Shown here piece after piece: positions 1 through 8,081 of a stretch of 52,966 nt of DNA. Each line of letters starts with the position of its first letter. Position 1 is the stretch's first letter. The position numbers and the translations under genes are program-made. The notes under the pieces were generated by a model, which was given only the letters and a program-made list of their open reading frames with translations, made no database searches and was not told the origin of the DNA. The DNA is from an uncultured Cellulophaga sp. (GTDB lineage: Bacteria > Bacteroidota > Bacteroidia > Flavobacteriales > Flavobacteriaceae). The stretch covers positions 1 through 52,966 of the forward strand of contig CANLIE010000022.1 in assembly GCA_947491225.1 (NCBI GenBank). Reading direction: 5' to 3'.

Positions 1-303
1 CATATAAGAGTGTTTTCACAAAGGAGTTCATTATACTGGAAATCCTGTTGAGTCTATTGTTAAAGGATTGATAGCTCTCTATATCTGGAAACCATTCCAG
101 TAAATATTCCCTTGCAAATTGATGTATTTTATTCATTTTAAAAATGCTTTGATGATGCATCACAAATAGGTATATGTTATAATTTTTTTAGGTGCACTAT
201 TATTGTTAAAGCGTTGACATCTAAACTGTAAATTCTCTTCAAATTTTTCACAGACATAATAATATATTTTCACTAACTTGTAATCCTTGTTATTGAGGCT
301 TGT
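1..303 (-). pseudogene. IS transposase remnant (N-terminal part, frame-broken, runs off window start)
   Basis: Read on the minus strand, two frames together resemble the N-terminal region of a Bacteroidota DDE transposase (IS982/IS4-like). The first frame (about 300 to 162) gives KLVKIYYYVCEKFEENLQF and RCQRFNNNSAP, then a TGA stop. The sequence resumes in another frame as NIYLFVMHHQ, then FAREYLLEWFPDIESYQSF and NNRLNRIS, and continues past base 1. The break lies at a run of seven A (minus strand CCTAAAAAAATTAT). About six residues expected there seem to be missing, so a deletion plus frameshift is likelier than programmed slippage. The catalytic DDE region is outside the window. The family assignment rests on remembered motifs, so the exact IS family is uncertain. 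No terminal inverted repeat was identified. Confidence 0.55.
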
Positions 304-674
304 ATTAAAATAATTAACGTTGAAATTAATTATTAAAATACTAAAAATAAACCATTTAAAAAAGTTCAAGGCGCTGTTTTTTCAACTAATTAAGCTTGTT
401 TTTTAGTATATTTTCAACTCTTGATTCACATAATTAATCTAATTTTGTAACTTAGAATTTAATCCTTATTCAATACATCCAATACATCACTTTTTAAAAT
501 TTAGTTTTAAGATCTCATTAAATTTATATAAAACAAATATATCTTCAATTAAAAGCATAATAAAGTGCATTTCGTCTAAAATCTTAAAAGTAATAAGCAT
601 TACATCGAAACTAAATAATAAACTAAAAAATCTACTGTTATAATAATCCCAAATATGATTAAACCTACTTTAGA
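304..674. other. AT-rich non-coding stretch
   Basis: No ORF with recognisable protein features, hairpin terminator or RNA gene is visible here. The stretch lies between the transposase remnant and the next gene and is probably decayed DNA plus the promoter region of the downstream gene. A TACTTTAG a few bases before the ATG at 675 weakly resembles a Bacteroidota -7 box. Confidence 0.5.
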
Positions 675-1118
675 ATGATATGTTTAGAATGTAAGAAAGA
701 GCTAAGCTGCATTGAACACAAAAATGCTATAAATGCTTTTGGTGTTGAATTATGCACCAAGCACCAAGTGAGATTAAACAAACTAATCTTGAAGAACAAT
801 ACTCCAAGAGAAGCAATACAATTATATTATGGTTTAAAGGAGAAAAAATTAAATCCAATGTTAGAATGGTGGGATGGAAAAAAATCCATAGATATAGCTA
901 TTTCTCGTGTAAAACTAAATATTGAAATTGATACAGAGTATAATATGTTAACGCATGAGCAAGCTATTAATGATTTAGAAGAAGCTATGCATTCTTTTAA
1001 AAATGGTTTTACTACTATTAAAATTCCTAATGATTTAATTAAACATTATTTTAACGAAACCATTAATAATATAATTGGTATTGTTGAAGGACTGAATGTT
1101 AATATAAAAAAAATATAA
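675..1118 (+). CDS. Zinc-ribbon protein with DUF559/PD-(D/E)XK-like domain
   Basis: A 147-aa soluble protein. Residues 3-30 form a CxxC...CxxH metal site (C3, C6, C27, H30), so a small zinc ribbon is likely. Residues about 65-140 resemble the DUF559/Vsr-like PD-(D/E)XK nuclease fold: SIDIAI (D73) is followed by LNIEID (E84, D86), and then the conserved-looking pattern QAINDLEEAMHSFKNGF and TIKIPNDLI. In the relatives I remember, the strand after E-x-D is followed by GxHH. Here it is TEYN, so nuclease activity is uncertain. The gene stands alone with its own terminator at 1136-1172, between an IS remnant and a pseudogene, which suggests a variable locus. The role is unknown, and a DNA-binding or nuclease function is inference from the fold only. 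Confidence 0.6.
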   Translation: MICLECKKELSCIEHKNAINAFGVELCTKHQVRLNKLILKNNTPREAIQLYYGLKEKKLNPMLEWWDGKKSIDIAISRVKLNIEIDTEYNMLTHEQAINDLEEAMHSFKNGFTTIKIPNDLIKHYFNETINNIIGIVEGLNVNIKKI

Positions 1119-1135
1119 AAATCTTTAATTACAAT

Positions 1136-1172
1136 AAATAAGCCATAAACATCATAAGTTTATAGCTTATTT
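1136..1172 (+). terminator. Hairpin terminator after zinc-ribbon gene
   Basis: AAATAAGCcATAAAC pairs with GTTTATaGCTTATTT across a short loop, with one mismatch in the stem. It lies 18 bases after the stop of the gene ending at 1118. Confidence 0.6.
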
Positions 1173-1225
1173 AGTTCAATTGAATTATAATTTAATTTTT
1201 ATATTGGAGTCTTTTAATATCAAAT

Positions 1226-1907
1226 ATGAAAAGAGGAATATTAACCCGCACATTAATCGCATTTTTGCTTATGGTATGTAATACAAGTGTTCAAGATTGG
1301 GCAAATTTAAACAAGTATAAAAAAGCAAATAAAGAATTAAATTTACCATAGAAAAATGAAAATAGAGTTATTTTTATTGGGAATTCAATAACTGTAAGGA
1401 TGGAGTAACTTTATTCCGAGTTTTTTTCTGGCAAACTATACATTCATAAAGCTATTAGCAGACAAACAACGCCACAAGTGTTATTGTTTTTAGACAAGAT
1501 GTAATTTACAGGTCAAAGGTGTTGTGATACTTGCTTAGATAAATGATATTGCTTGTAATACTGGTACATCTAAACTATAGATAATATTTAACAACATTAA
1601 AAGTGTGATGAAATTGACTCTTACCAAAAAAATTAAGGTTATTCTCTCATCTACTATTCCTGCTCATAACCATCTATAAAGTCCAAATAAAAAACTAAAT
1701 GAGAAAATACCCACACTAAAAAAATACTTAAAATTTATGCTAAAGAAAAGAAACTAGTGTGCTTTAGATTATTTTATAGCTATGGCAACAAAAGAAAATG
1801 AGCTGCTAAAACACACTCTAATGACGGTGTATACCCAAATAATCTTGTAGGCTCCGTTGGCAGAAAAGGCTATTAACAAGGCTCTAAAAAAAATGAGAAC
1901 AATATAA
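1226..1907 (+). pseudogene. Decayed SGNH/GDSL-family hydrolase
   Basis: The remnant of an approximately 220-aa exported SGNH hydrolase can be followed across frames. It starts ATG AAA AGA with a hydrophobic leader (TLIAFLLMVCN). Block I appears as RVIFIGNSIT, followed by SRQTTPQVLL. The Asn block appears as INDIACNTG, preceded by an in-frame stop where GIND is expected. IKVILSSTIPAH follows, and the C-terminal end reads APLAEKAINKALKK, with the DGVYPN block in another frame. There are at least five in-frame stops (for example at codon 42 and after VRME) and several frameshifts, so no functional product is expected. It abuts the glycosyltransferase start at 1909. Intact members typically act on acetylated or acylated glycans, but that no longer applies here. 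Confidence 0.8.
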
Positions 1908-1908
1908 T

Positions 1909-2916
1909 ATGTATACTCCATTAATAAGTATTTTAATACCTTATAAGAATGTTGAAAGTTTTTTGGATGAATGTATAGAATCCATAATTTCCCAAACCTA
2001 TCAAAATTGGGAAGTCATTGCTATAAACGATAATTCTACAGATAGGAGTAGATATATTTTAGATAAATACACTTTATTAGATTCTAGAATAAAAACTTAT
2101 GACAATAATGGTAGTGGTATAATACCTGCCCTACAGTATGCTTATAGCCTTTGTAATGGTCTATATATTACCAGAATGGATTCTGATGATATAATGGCAC
2201 CAAACAAATTAGAAGTACTCTACAATTCATTACAAAATAAAGGAACAGGAAACATAGCTGTTGGTTTGGTAAAATATTTTTCTAAAACAGGAGTAAATAA
2301 TGGTTATGAACGATACGAAAAATGGTTAAACAAATTAACTCTTACAGGAGACAATTATTCTGAAATTTATAAAGAATGTGTAATTCCTTCTCCTTGCTGG
2401 ATGGTTCATAAAGAAGACCTTGATTTGGTAGATGCATTTAATCCTAACAAATATCCTGAAGATTATGATTTAGCATTTAGATTCTATAAAAACAAACTTA
2501 ATTGTATTCCGTGTAACCAAATAGTACATCATTGGAGAGATTATGATACACGAACGTCTAGAACAAGTAAGCACTATGCCCAAAATTACTTTTTAGATAT
2601 TAAATTAAATTATTTTTTAGAATTAGAATATAAAACCAATACTACAATAATTGTTTGGGGAGCAGGGAAAAAAGGTAAAGATATAGCCAAGAAACTTATA
2701 AACAATAATACACCTTTTATGTGGGTCTGTGACAATCCTAAAAAAATTGGAAGAGATATTTACAACCAAAAACTTCTACACTTTTCTGCCATTAGTAGTT
2801 TAAAAAAAATAAAAATCATTATAACTGTTGCCAATAGTAAAGAACAAGAAAATATAAAAACCATACTTAATAGTAAAAAATTAAAACCTATGAAAGATTA
2901 TTTTTTCTTTTGTTAA
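1909..2916 (+). CDS. Glycosyltransferase family 2 with C-terminal Rossmann-like extension
   Basis: A 335-aa protein. The GT-A fold of family 2 starts at residues 6-14 (ISILIPYKN), with an acidic nucleotide-sugar/metal site DSDD at 91-94 and a probable catalytic acidic pair in YPEDYDLAF at 182-190. These features indicate transfer of a sugar from a nucleotide donor to a glycan or lipid acceptor. The substrate cannot be told. Residues about 246-335 are an extra domain beginning TIIVWGAGKKGKDIAKKL, a Gly-rich beta-alpha-beta turn like nucleotide-binding Rossmann modules. There is no signal peptide or membrane segment, so the protein is probably cytoplasmic. The ATG lies directly after the decayed hydrolase. 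It may once have been cotranscribed with it, and no promoter stands out. Confidence 0.8.
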   Translation: MYTPLISILIPYKNVESFLDECIESIISQTYQNWEVIAINDNSTDRSRYILDKYTLLDSRIKTYDNNGSGIIPALQYAYSLCNGLYITRMDSDDIMAPNKLEVLYNSLQNKGTGNIAVGLVKYFSKTGVNNGYERYEKWLNKLTLTGDNYSEIYKECVIPSPCWMVHKEDLDLVDAFNPNKYPEDYDLAFRFYKNKLNCIPCNQIVHHWRDYDTRTSRTSKHYAQNYFLDIKLNYFLELEYKTNTTIIVWGAGKKGKDIAKKLINNNTPFMWVCDNPKKIGRDIYNQKLLHFSAISSLKKIKIIITVANSKEQENIKTILNSKKLKPMKDYFFFC

Positions 2917-2972
2917 AACTATAATCACCCTTTATTTCTATTTTAATTATATTTGTGAAATTAAATTAAGGA

Positions 2973-4895
2973 ATGCTGTTTAAATATCCGGAACTTCTTT
3001 GGGCTTTATTTTTACTATTAGTTCCATTATTCATTCATCTTTTTCAACTTCGTAAATTTAAAAAAACACCTTTTACTAATGTAAAATTATTGCAAAGGAT
3101 ACAAATTAAATCCAGAAAGGCACGTAATCTAAAAAAGTGGTTACTATTATTTACCAGACTCTTATTGTTTTCTACTATAATTATTGCTTTTGCCCAACCT
3201 TTTTTTACTAAAAAAAATGCATTAAAAAAAAGAGAATCAGTAATATACTTAGATAATTCTTTTAGTTTACAAGCTAAAAAAAATGGGAATACTTTATTGC
3301 ATAATGCAGTTCAAGAACTATTGAAAAATAGTAAAAAAGAAAATAAGATTAATTTGTTTACCAATACGGACATCTATAAAAATACTAGTATAAAAGACAT
3401 TCAAAACAAAATATTAGCACTAGAATACAATAATAAACAGTTGCAACTAAATGAGATAGCTTTAAAGGCGAATACTTTGTTTTCCAATAAAAATGAAACA
3501 GAAAAGCATTTAATTATAATATCTGATTTTCAAAAGAGTATGATTAATAAAAATATAGATAGTACACCTTCCTTCACTACTCATTTTATTAAACTAAACC
3601 CTGATAACACAAATAATATTAGTATTGATAGTACTTTTATTTCAAATGTAACAGCAGAAAGTATTGAATTAACCACCACATTGACCAATAATAATAAATT
3701 GGATAACATACCTGTTTCTTTATATAACAATAACAGACTTTTTGCTAAAACATCTGCAGTTTTTATTGGTGAAGAAAAAAAAGCATCAGTTATTTTTACC
3801 TTACCTAAAAATGTTACATTCAACGGAAAAATTGAAATTTATGATACAAACTTGGAGTATGATAATCGTCTTTATTTTTCCATAAGCAAAAAAGAAAAAA
3901 TTAAAGTCTTAGTTATTTCTGAATCAGATTCAAATTATCTAAATAGAATTTTTACTGAAGATGAATTTTTAATACAAACGGTCTCTTCAAATAAAATAAA
4001 TTACAGTGAATTAGAAAACCAAAACCTCATTGTTTTAAATGAACTCACAACCATTTCTGAGTCATTAAAAAATTCAATTCAATCGTTCACTACTAACGGT
4101 GGTAACTTAATAATAATACCTTCCGCAAATAGCAATGTAATTAGTTACAATAAACTCCTTAAATCATATGCTACTACTATTATTGATAAAACAAATATAG
4201 AGCGTAAAATCACCAACATTACGTTTTCTAATCCTTTATATAAGAATGTGTTTAAAAAAAATGTTTCTAACTTTCAATATCCTACAGTTCAAAATCATTA
4301 TAGAATAAAAACCATAGCTCCTAAAATATTAACCTTTGAGGACAATTCTCCTTTTTTGACAGGTACAAACGGAGTATATTTTTTTACAACTGCCTTATCT
4401 GACAATAATTCAAATTTTAAAAACTCCCCTTTAATTGTACCAACTATGTATAATATGGGGCTTAACAGTTTAAAATTTCCAAAGTTATATAACACTATTG
4501 GAGAAGCTTCAACTATTGATGTTCCTATAACTCAAGAAAATGACAATATTTTAAAAGTTTTAAAAAATACTATTGAGTTTATACCCATACAATATTCATA
4601 CCCAAAAAAAACTACGCTAATATTTAATGAAAACCCCGATAAGGATGGTATATACAGTATTACAAAAGAGAATATACCCTTAACCAATATTAGTTTTAAT
4701 TATGCTAGAAGAGAAAGTAAGTTAACATACGTAGACATAAATTCCATTAACATAGGTACTAAAAATGAAAGCATAACTAAATTATTTCATAACCTAGAAA
4801 ATACTCAAAAGGTATCAGAGCTTTGGAAATGGTTTGTTATTTTTGCTTTGGTTTTTCTAGTACTTGAAGTGCTCATCCAAAAATATCTTAAATGA
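2973..4895 (+). CDS. BatA-domain / VWA-like membrane protein
   Basis: A 640-aa inner-membrane protein. The N-terminus is the BatA-type double-membrane domain: segment 1 at about residues 6-26, the basic stretch QLRKFKKTPFTNVKLLQRIQ, then segment 2 at about 55-76. A von Willebrand A-like region follows with a MIDAS-type DxSxS (DNSFS, 94-98). A long extracytoplasmic part leads to a C-terminal membrane helix at about 618-636. Bat proteins in Bacteroidota are linked with aerotolerance and MoxR-type complexes. This protein is a stand-alone relative without moxR neighbours, so its role is open. Its last four bases (ATGA, 4892-4895) overlap the start of the downstream dihydroorotase-like gene, which suggests translational coupling. 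Confidence 0.8.
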   Translation: MLFKYPELLWALFLLLVPLFIHLFQLRKFKKTPFTNVKLLQRIQIKSRKARNLKKWLLLFTRLLLFSTIIIAFAQPFFTKKNALKKRESVIYLDNSFSLQAKKNGNTLLHNAVQELLKNSKKENKINLFTNTDIYKNTSIKDIQNKILALEYNNKQLQLNEIALKANTLFSNKNETEKHLIIISDFQKSMINKNIDSTPSFTTHFIKLNPDNTNNISIDSTFISNVTAESIELTTTLTNNNKLDNIPVSLYNNNRLFAKTSAVFIGEEKKASVIFTLPKNVTFNGKIEIYDTNLEYDNRLYFSISKKEKIKVLVISESDSNYLNRIFTEDEFLIQTVSSNKINYSELENQNLIVLNELTTISESLKNSIQSFTTNGGNLIIIPSANSNVISYNKLLKSYATTIIDKTNIERKITNITFSNPLYKNVFKKNVSNFQYPTVQNHYRIKTIAPKILTFEDNSPFLTGTNGVYFFTTALSDNNSNFKNSPLIVPTMYNMGLNSLKFPKLYNTIGEASTIDVPITQENDNILKVLKNTIEFIPIQYSYPKKTTLIFNENPDKDGIYSITKENIPLTNISFNYARRESKLTYVDINSINIGTKNESITKLFHNLENTQKVSELWKWFVIFALVFLVLEVLIQKYLK

Positions 4896-6148
4896 ACATA
4901 TTAATAAAAGCTGCAAAAATTTTTGATAGAGCAAACAAAGATTTGCATTTAAAAAAACGAGATATCTTACTTAAAAATGGTATTATAGAAAAAATAGCAG
5001 CGACGATAAATGTAGACAGTACTACAAAAATAATCAGTAAAAAAGGTTTATGTGTTTCCGTTGGTTGGTTTGACAGTAGTGTGTCTTTTGGTGAGCCTGG
5101 TTATGAGGAAAGAGAAACAATTACCAATGGTTTAAAAACTGCTGCTAAAGGTGGCTTTACTGATATAGTACTTAACCCTAATACAAACCCAATACCGTAC
5201 ACTAGGTCAACTATTGCTTTTATAAAAGATAGATCTAAAAGCGAAACTACCAATTTATATCCCCTAGGTGCTTTAACCGTAAATAGCGAAAGTACAGATT
5301 TGGCCGAACTATATGATATGAGCAATGCTGGAGCCGTTGGTTTTTCTGATTATAAAAAATCTATAAGTAATTCCAATCTCTTAAAAATTGCCTTGCAATA
5401 TGCACAAAGCTTTAATGGTTTAGTTTATTCTTTTCCTTTAGATACTAAGATTGCAGGAAAAGGAATAGTGAATGAAGGGGTTATGTCTACTAGCCTAGGA
5501 CTAAAAGGAATACCAGCAATAGCTGAAGAATTACAAATAGCCAGAGACTTATTTATTCTTGAATATACTGGAGGAAAATTACATATACCAACAATTTCTA
5601 CTGCGGGTTCTGTTAAACTTATAGCAGAAGCCAAAAAAAAAGGTCTAGATGTAAGTTGTAGCGTTGCTGTTCATAATCTGATTTATACAGATAAAGCTTT
5701 AGAAGAGTTTGATACTAATTATAAAGTAATGCCACCTCTAAGAACTAAAGAAGATATAAATTCGCTAGTTAAAGCTTTAAAATCTGGAATCATAGATTTT
5801 GTTACAACAGACCACGCTCCATTAAACATAGAACAGAAAAAAATTGAATTTGATAATGCTGCTTATGGTGCAATAGGTTTAGAGTCAGCTTTTGGAATAC
5901 TTAATACTATCTTTGATACTGAAACAACTGTATCTATGTTAACAAAAGGTAGAACAAGGTATGGTATAAGTAATCCAGAAATAAAAGAAGGATGCATAGC
6001 CAACCTAACTTTATTTGATGAAAACACAAAACATTTCATTACAAAATTAACCAGTATAAGTACTTCTAAAAATAGTATATATTTTAATGAAGAATTAAAA
6101 GGGCTAGTATTGGGCATAGTAAACAATAAAAAAAATCAAATACTATAA
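4892..6148 (+). CDS. Dihydroorotase-like protein, probably catalytically inactive
   Basis: A 418-aa amidohydrolase-superfamily protein of dihydroorotase (PyrC, multifunctional-complex type) length. The fold landmarks are present: GEPGYEERETI at 67-77, NPNTNP at 95-100, GVMSTSLGLKGIPAIAEE at 196-213, PPLRTKED at 281-288 and TTDHAP at 305-310. The metal and substrate residues are not. The HxH after the first strand is S63-V-S65, the following substrate Arg is Gly67, the AED-region His is replaced (SFPLD, 180-184), and the usual CHIST reads PTIST (T234). Only D307 and H308 remain recognisable. It is therefore likely a non-catalytic pseudo-dihydroorotase, as known for PyrC' in Pseudomonas, where it supports aspartate transcarbamoylase. 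No pyrB lies nearby. It is coupled to the BatA-like gene by an ATGA overlap. Confidence 0.85.
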   Translation: MNILIKAAKIFDRANKDLHLKKRDILLKNGIIEKIAATINVDSTTKIISKKGLCVSVGWFDSSVSFGEPGYEERETITNGLKTAAKGGFTDIVLNPNTNPIPYTRSTIAFIKDRSKSETTNLYPLGALTVNSESTDLAELYDMSNAGAVGFSDYKKSISNSNLLKIALQYAQSFNGLVYSFPLDTKIAGKGIVNEGVMSTSLGLKGIPAIAEELQIARDLFILEYTGGKLHIPTISTAGSVKLIAEAKKKGLDVSCSVAVHNLIYTDKALEEFDTNYKVMPPLRTKEDINSLVKALKSGIIDFVTTDHAPLNIEQKKIEFDNAAYGAIGLESAFGILNTIFDTETTVSMLTKGRTRYGISNPEIKEGCIANLTLFDENTKHFITKLTSISTSKNSIYFNEELKGLVLGIVNNKKNQIL

Positions 6149-6197
6149 TACAATTAGATTCGTTAACTTTATTACAACAAACATTAAAAACAATATA

Positions 6198-6512
6198 ATG
6201 GATCAGAACACAATTAATGAAGGTAAAACAATGGCAATAATTGCCTATATCACTCTAATAGGTACTTTAATTGCTTATTTAATGAACAATGACAAGAAAA
6301 ATGAATTTACAAAATTCCATATAGGCCAAGCATTAAGAGCATATATTACTGCAATACTAGCAACAATAATCGCTAAGGTACTTGTGATGATTACTGGTAT
6401 AGGAGCATTAAGCTATTTAGGTTATATAGGATTGATTTTAGCAATAATTGGACTTGTTAATGCTGTAAATGGAAAAACTACAACAATTCCTTTGGTTGGA
6501 ACAATAGGATAA
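6198..6512 (+). CDS. Small DUF4870-like membrane protein
   Basis: A 104-aa protein with about three hydrophobic segments (roughly residues 12-30, 46-66 and 70-90) and the motif KFHIGQALRAYI between the first two. This spacing is typical of DUF4870/TIC20-like small membrane proteins. It is followed by a strong terminator at 6527-6560. The next gene encodes a second copy of the same type (FARFHIKQAFGLN), so the two are probably tandem paralogues. The function is unknown. Confidence 0.75.
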   Translation: MDQNTINEGKTMAIIAYITLIGTLIAYLMNNDKKNEFTKFHIGQALRAYITAILATIIAKVLVMITGIGALSYLGYIGLILAIIGLVNAVNGKTTTIPLVGTIG

Positions 6513-6526
6513 AAATATCATTAAAT

Positions 6527-6560
6527 AAAAAAGAGGTCTAAATTAGACCTCTTTTTTTTT
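6527..6560 (+). terminator. Strong intrinsic terminator
   Basis: The perfect hairpin AGAGGTCTAA/TTAGACCTCT is followed by nine or more T residues, 15 bases after the stop at 6512. Confidence 0.9.
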
Positions 6561-6591
6561 GTAAAATTTTTACCTTGCACAAAAAAATACA

Positions 6592-6915
6592 ATGAGTGTA
6601 AATCCTGATGGGAAAACCACGGCAATCATAGCATATTTTACAATGTTAGGCACATTGATAGCTTTGACAATAAATATGGATAATAAACATGATTTTGCTC
6701 GGTTTCATATAAAACAAGCTTTTGGTTTAAATCTATTTTTTATTGCATTTGCATTGTTTATAAGTCAGTGGCTAAATTTTTATGCATCCATTGGTTTATA
6801 TGTTTCGTATATGGTTCTTTGGACCTATGGTTTTATAGGTATGCTAAACAATAAAAAACAACCAATTCCCTTTATAGGAAAGCCATCTCAAAAATGGTTC
6901 ACATTTATACGTTAG
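6592..6915 (+). CDS. Small DUF4870-like membrane protein, second copy
   Basis: A 107-aa protein with three hydrophobic segments, similar in layout to the preceding 104-aa protein: TTAIIAYFTMLGTLIAL, then a HDFARFHIKQAF motif, then two helices and a QPIPFIGK tail (the first copy has TTIPLVGT). A TACCTTGC sequence about 15 bases upstream of the ATG resembles a flavobacterial -7 box, fitting a new transcript after the terminator at 6560. The stop is one base from the next ATG (6917), so it is probably cotranscribed with the esterase. The function is unknown. Confidence 0.75.
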   Translation: MSVNPDGKTTAIIAYFTMLGTLIALTINMDNKHDFARFHIKQAFGLNLFFIAFALFISQWLNFYASIGLYVSYMVLWTYGFIGMLNNKKQPIPFIGKPSQKWFTFIR

Positions 6916-6916
6916 T

Positions 6917-7576
6917 ATGACAACAGCACAATTATCCTTATACCATATTATAAAACCAGCTACAATACAAAAAGGTAAAACTCCCGTTTTATTTATGCTA
7001 CATGGTTATGGTAGCAATGAAGAAGATCTTTTTTCTTTTGCAACAGAATTACCTGGGGAGCTATGTATAATTTCCATTAGAGCCCCCTACCCTATGCAAC
7101 CATATGGCAATGCTTGGTATGCAATAAATTATGATGCAGAAAAAGGAAAATGGAGTAATGACGAAGAAGCAGAACTTTCTAGAGAAAAAATTATCTCCTT
7201 TATAGATGAAGCCTGTGATGCTTATTTTTTAGATAAAGAAAACGTAACACTCTTAGGTTTTAGTCAAGGAGCAATTTTAAGTTATGCTGCGGCAATCTCT
7301 TACCCTAAAAAAGTAAGAAATGTTATTGCTTTAAGTGGTTATATCAATGAAAACTTACTGCTTAAGAATGCAAAAGAAGGAGATTTAAACAATTTAAATA
7401 TTTATGCATCGCATGGATCAGTAGATCAAGTAATACCGATTAGTTGGGCTCAAAAAACGCCTATTATTTTGTCTAATTTAAATATTGAACATAAATACGA
7501 GGAATTTCCTGTAGGTCACGGTGTATCTCCTCAGAATTTTTACTCTTTAAAGGATTGGTTAAAGGATAAAATATAG
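6917..7576 (+). CDS. Alpha/beta-hydrolase of the carboxylesterase/phospholipase family
   Basis: A 219-aa cytoplasmic serine hydrolase of the YpfH/acyl-protein-thioesterase type. LHGYGSNEEDLF (29-39) forms the oxyanion-hole region, the nucleophile elbow is GFSQG (114-118, Ser116), and the acid and base are Asp170 (GSVDQVIPI) and His201 (VGHGVS). All three catalytic residues are present and the length is normal. It probably cleaves short acyl esters or thioesters, but the substrate cannot be inferred. The gene starts one base after the membrane-protein gene, indicating one transcript. It ends two bases before the convergent gene at 7579. Confidence 0.85.
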   Translation: MTTAQLSLYHIIKPATIQKGKTPVLFMLHGYGSNEEDLFSFATELPGELCIISIRAPYPMQPYGNAWYAINYDAEKGKWSNDEEAELSREKIISFIDEACDAYFLDKENVTLLGFSQGAILSYAAAISYPKKVRNVIALSGYINENLLLKNAKEGDLNNLNIYASHGSVDQVIPISWAQKTPIILSNLNIEHKYEEFPVGHGVSPQNFYSLKDWLKDKI

Positions 7577-7578
7577 TA

Positions 7579-8070
7579 TTAATCCCTACGGTACAATAAA
7601 TGATCCGTCATTGTAAAGTCTACACCTAAATCTTCTTTAAGTTCATATTTAATAAGTAATTCTCCCCAATATTTTCCATCAGAAAAATCGGCTATAATCC
7701 ATTTATGGTTTAAAACTTTTATCTTATTTATTTTAAAATCACCATTCATACCTTCATAAGGCACTAATGGATTATCTCCTTTAGATTCGTTTGTTTCTAT
7801 AAGTTTATCTGCAATATAACTAGCTGGCTTATCTAGTTTTAGATAATCAAAATTAGATAAAGCATCATCATTATTTTCTAATAAAAAATACTGTAAATCT
7901 AAATTGTGTATTGCTGCTGTTTGTACTGAGTCTTCAAGCTTTTTAATTTTAGTTTGTAATTTTCCAAATTTATTATTAGTAGCTTTAATCATATTATTTG
8001 CACTAACAAATTGATATAATGCAATTAATGCAGCAAAAATAAATAGGTATAAAAATAAATTCTTTTTCAT
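7579..8070 (-). CDS. Membrane-anchored conserved hypothetical protein
   Basis: A 163-aa protein with one N-terminal hydrophobic helix (about residues 4-22) that reads as an uncleaved signal anchor. A coiled-coil-prone stretch (KFGKLQTKIKKLEDSV) follows, then a soluble C-terminal domain (NHKWIIADFSDGKYWGELLIKYEL) that is probably periplasmic. I do not recognise a named family. It lies 11 bases downstream of the MBL-hydrolase gene on the same strand, so the two probably form an operon. Confidence 0.7.
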   Translation of the reverse strand: MKKNLFLYLFIFAALIALYQFVSANNMIKATNNKFGKLQTKIKKLEDSVQTAAIHNLDLQYFLLENNDDALSNFDYLKLDKPASYIADKLIETNESKGDNPLVPYEGMNGDFKINKIKVLNHKWIIADFSDGKYWGELLIKYELKEDLGVDFTMTDHLLYRRD

Positions 8071-8081
8071 AAGATATATAA

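Noticed and set aside
160-369. 69-aa minus-strand ORF as an independent gene
   Set aside because: It reads better as the first frame of the broken transposase remnant.
675-1907. A defence island or toxin system around the DUF559-like protein
   Set aside because: Only one nuclease-like gene is present, with no partner methylase, toxin/antitoxin pair or other defence gene nearby.
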